A DNA stretch of 6,712 nucleotides from RGIG5579 sp045580105 (lineage in GTDB: Bacteria; Bacillota; Clostridia; Oscillospirales; SIG627), in NCBI GenBank assembly GCA_045580105.1, contig JAZNNH010000049.1, positions 1 through 6,712 of the forward strand, in the 5' to 3' direction. This document shows, in pieces, positions 5,838 to 6,712 of the stretch; the first letter of the stretch is position 1; every line of letters starts with the position of its first letter. The translations under genes and the position numbers were made by a program. Under the pieces are notes generated by a model. It ran no database searches and was not told the origin of the DNA. It saw only the letters and a program-made list of their open reading frames with translations.

Positions 5838-6712
5838 TCAATCGTAAATGGTTTTCTTGCCTTGGTACAGATAAGATTTCGGATTGCACGGGGTACTTCC
5901 TCGATTGATCTCGAAATGCACGTGATTGCCATCGGAAAGACCGGTGTTCCCCACCTCGGCAATTTTCTCTCCCTGTTTGACGGTTTGACCGTAGCTGACG
6001 TTGATTTTACTGCAATGGGCGTACATCGTGGAATAGCCATCCTCGTGTTCAATGACCACGCAATATCCATAGCCGGTAAAATAATTGTGGGGACGGTTGG
6101 AAAAAGCGCCGTTTTGGCCAATGGCTACCACAACCGTTCCGGAAGCGGCGGCATAGATGTTGTCCCCCTCGTCACCCGGAATATCCCAGCCCTTATGGTT
6201 GCCGTCCTCCCGAGGACCGAAATAGGAAAAGACCGAGCCGATTCGGGGCAGGATGAATCTTCCCGGAGCCCGATCAAACGCCGTGATTCCGAGCTCTTCC
6301 GGTAAAATCTTGGTTCCGATTGAAACGACACGGTTGACGGGCTGACGAAGCACCGTTTGACCGACGACCTCACGTTTGACTTCTTTTCCGTCCACGTAAT
6401 AGATCCGTGCCGTCACCTTTGCTTTTCCGTCAGCTCCTTTTGTCGTGGTATCCGCCATTGAGGTATAGTGTTCGGCACTTTCCACGTAAACCGTTTCATA
6501 GGGAAGCGCCGCTTCATACGTAATATCTTGGGTGCTGTATAAATCCAGCTTGATTTTTTCAATGGATTGGGGACGGTTCGAATGGGACACGTTCTCATCT
6601 TGGATGACAACGTCAATATCGGACAGCAAGAGCGAGATCGGCACCGTTTCGGGAAGCGGATCCGGAAGCGTGGCAGAGGAAGAGATGTCGGGAAGCGGTG
6701 TCTTTTTGCGCT
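5838..6712 (-). CDS. G5-domain M23 family zinc endopeptidase, partial (N-terminus beyond window)
   Basis: M23 enzymes are zinc endopeptidases that cut peptide cross-links of peptidoglycan, acting outside the membrane. The frame is open to the right edge (first full codon at 6710), so 290 C-terminal residues are visible and the true start lies outside; the GTG at 6644 is internal. In-window residues 63-134 are a G5 domain (PYETVYVE, YYVDGKEVKREVV, PVNRVVSIGTK), a surface or wall-binding module. Residues 160-282 are the M23 domain with every expected ligand: HKGWD (H172, D176), MYAHC (H232) and HVHFE (H263, H265), so it should be active. The segment before the G5 domain is low-complexity, rich in P, S and D, as in linkers between a membrane anchor or other N-terminal repeats and the catalytic part. 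It ends at its own terminator. Likely role: cell-wall remodelling in growth, division or sporulation; which one cannot be told from this window. Confidence 0.93.
   Translation of the reverse strand, partial: RKKTPLPDISSSATLPDPLPETVPISLLLSDIDVVIQDENVSHSNRPQSIEKIKLDLYSTQDITYEAALPYETVYVESAEHYTSMADTTTKGADGKAKVTARIYYVDGKEVKREVVGQTVLRQPVNRVVSIGTKILPEELGITAFDRAPGRFILPRIGSVFSYFGPREDGNHKGWDIPGDEGDNIYAAASGTVVVAIGQNGAFSNRPHNYFTGYGYCVVIEHEDGYSTMYAHCSKINVSYGQTVKQGEKIAEVGNTGLSDGNHVHFEINRGSTPCNPKSYLYQGKKTIYD

Noticed and set aside
6642..6644. GTG as the start codon of the M23 peptidase.
   Set aside because: No Shine-Dalgarno precedes it, and the frame stays open to the window edge with sequence of the same low-complexity linker type. 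The gene must start outside the window.

Overview
The window carries five genes, all on the minus strand, so it is transcribed from right to left. It looks like part of a chromosome from an anaerobic, gut-type low-GC Gram-positive bacterium (Clostridia-like). That placement is inferred from three things: strong AGGAGG-type ribosome binding sites, a G5-plus-M23 cell-wall peptidase, and a secreted beta-helix protein whose C-terminal modules resemble those of clostridial surface proteins. No sequence here fixes the species, and there are no tRNAs, rRNAs, CRISPR arrays or insertion sequences.

In transcription order: (1) 5838-6712 is the 3' part of a G5-domain/M23 zinc endopeptidase gene that enters from the right edge and ends at an intrinsic terminator (5791-5821). 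(2) 4240-5748 encodes a short ComEC/Rec2-type membrane protein with the competence channel core but no C-terminal metallo-beta-lactamase domain. (3) An intergenic region of about 200 bp carries a near-consensus promoter (4097-4125) and a 20-bp inverted repeat (4063-4082) in the presumed leader. It drives 1104-4037, a 977-residue secreted protein with a repetitive beta-helix core and two related C-terminal modules, which ends at a strong intrinsic terminator (1049-1083). (4) A 58-codon ORF (809-985) of unknown function follows, with its own possible extended -10 promoter. (5) Seven bases later, with its ribosome binding site overlapping the stop of the small ORF, a membrane-anchored extracytoplasmic protein (801 down to the left edge) begins and runs out of the window.

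The common theme is the cell envelope: wall hydrolysis, a membrane channel, a large exported repeat protein and a membrane-anchored outer-face protein. The terminators separate the M23 gene from comEC and the beta-helix gene from the last two genes, so these are probably at least three transcription units rather than one operon. The less familiar elements are the beta-helix protein with its duplicated C-terminal module, the inverted repeat beside its promoter, and the coupled pair of a tiny ORF and an anchored protein. I see no clear evidence of a defence or mobile system.
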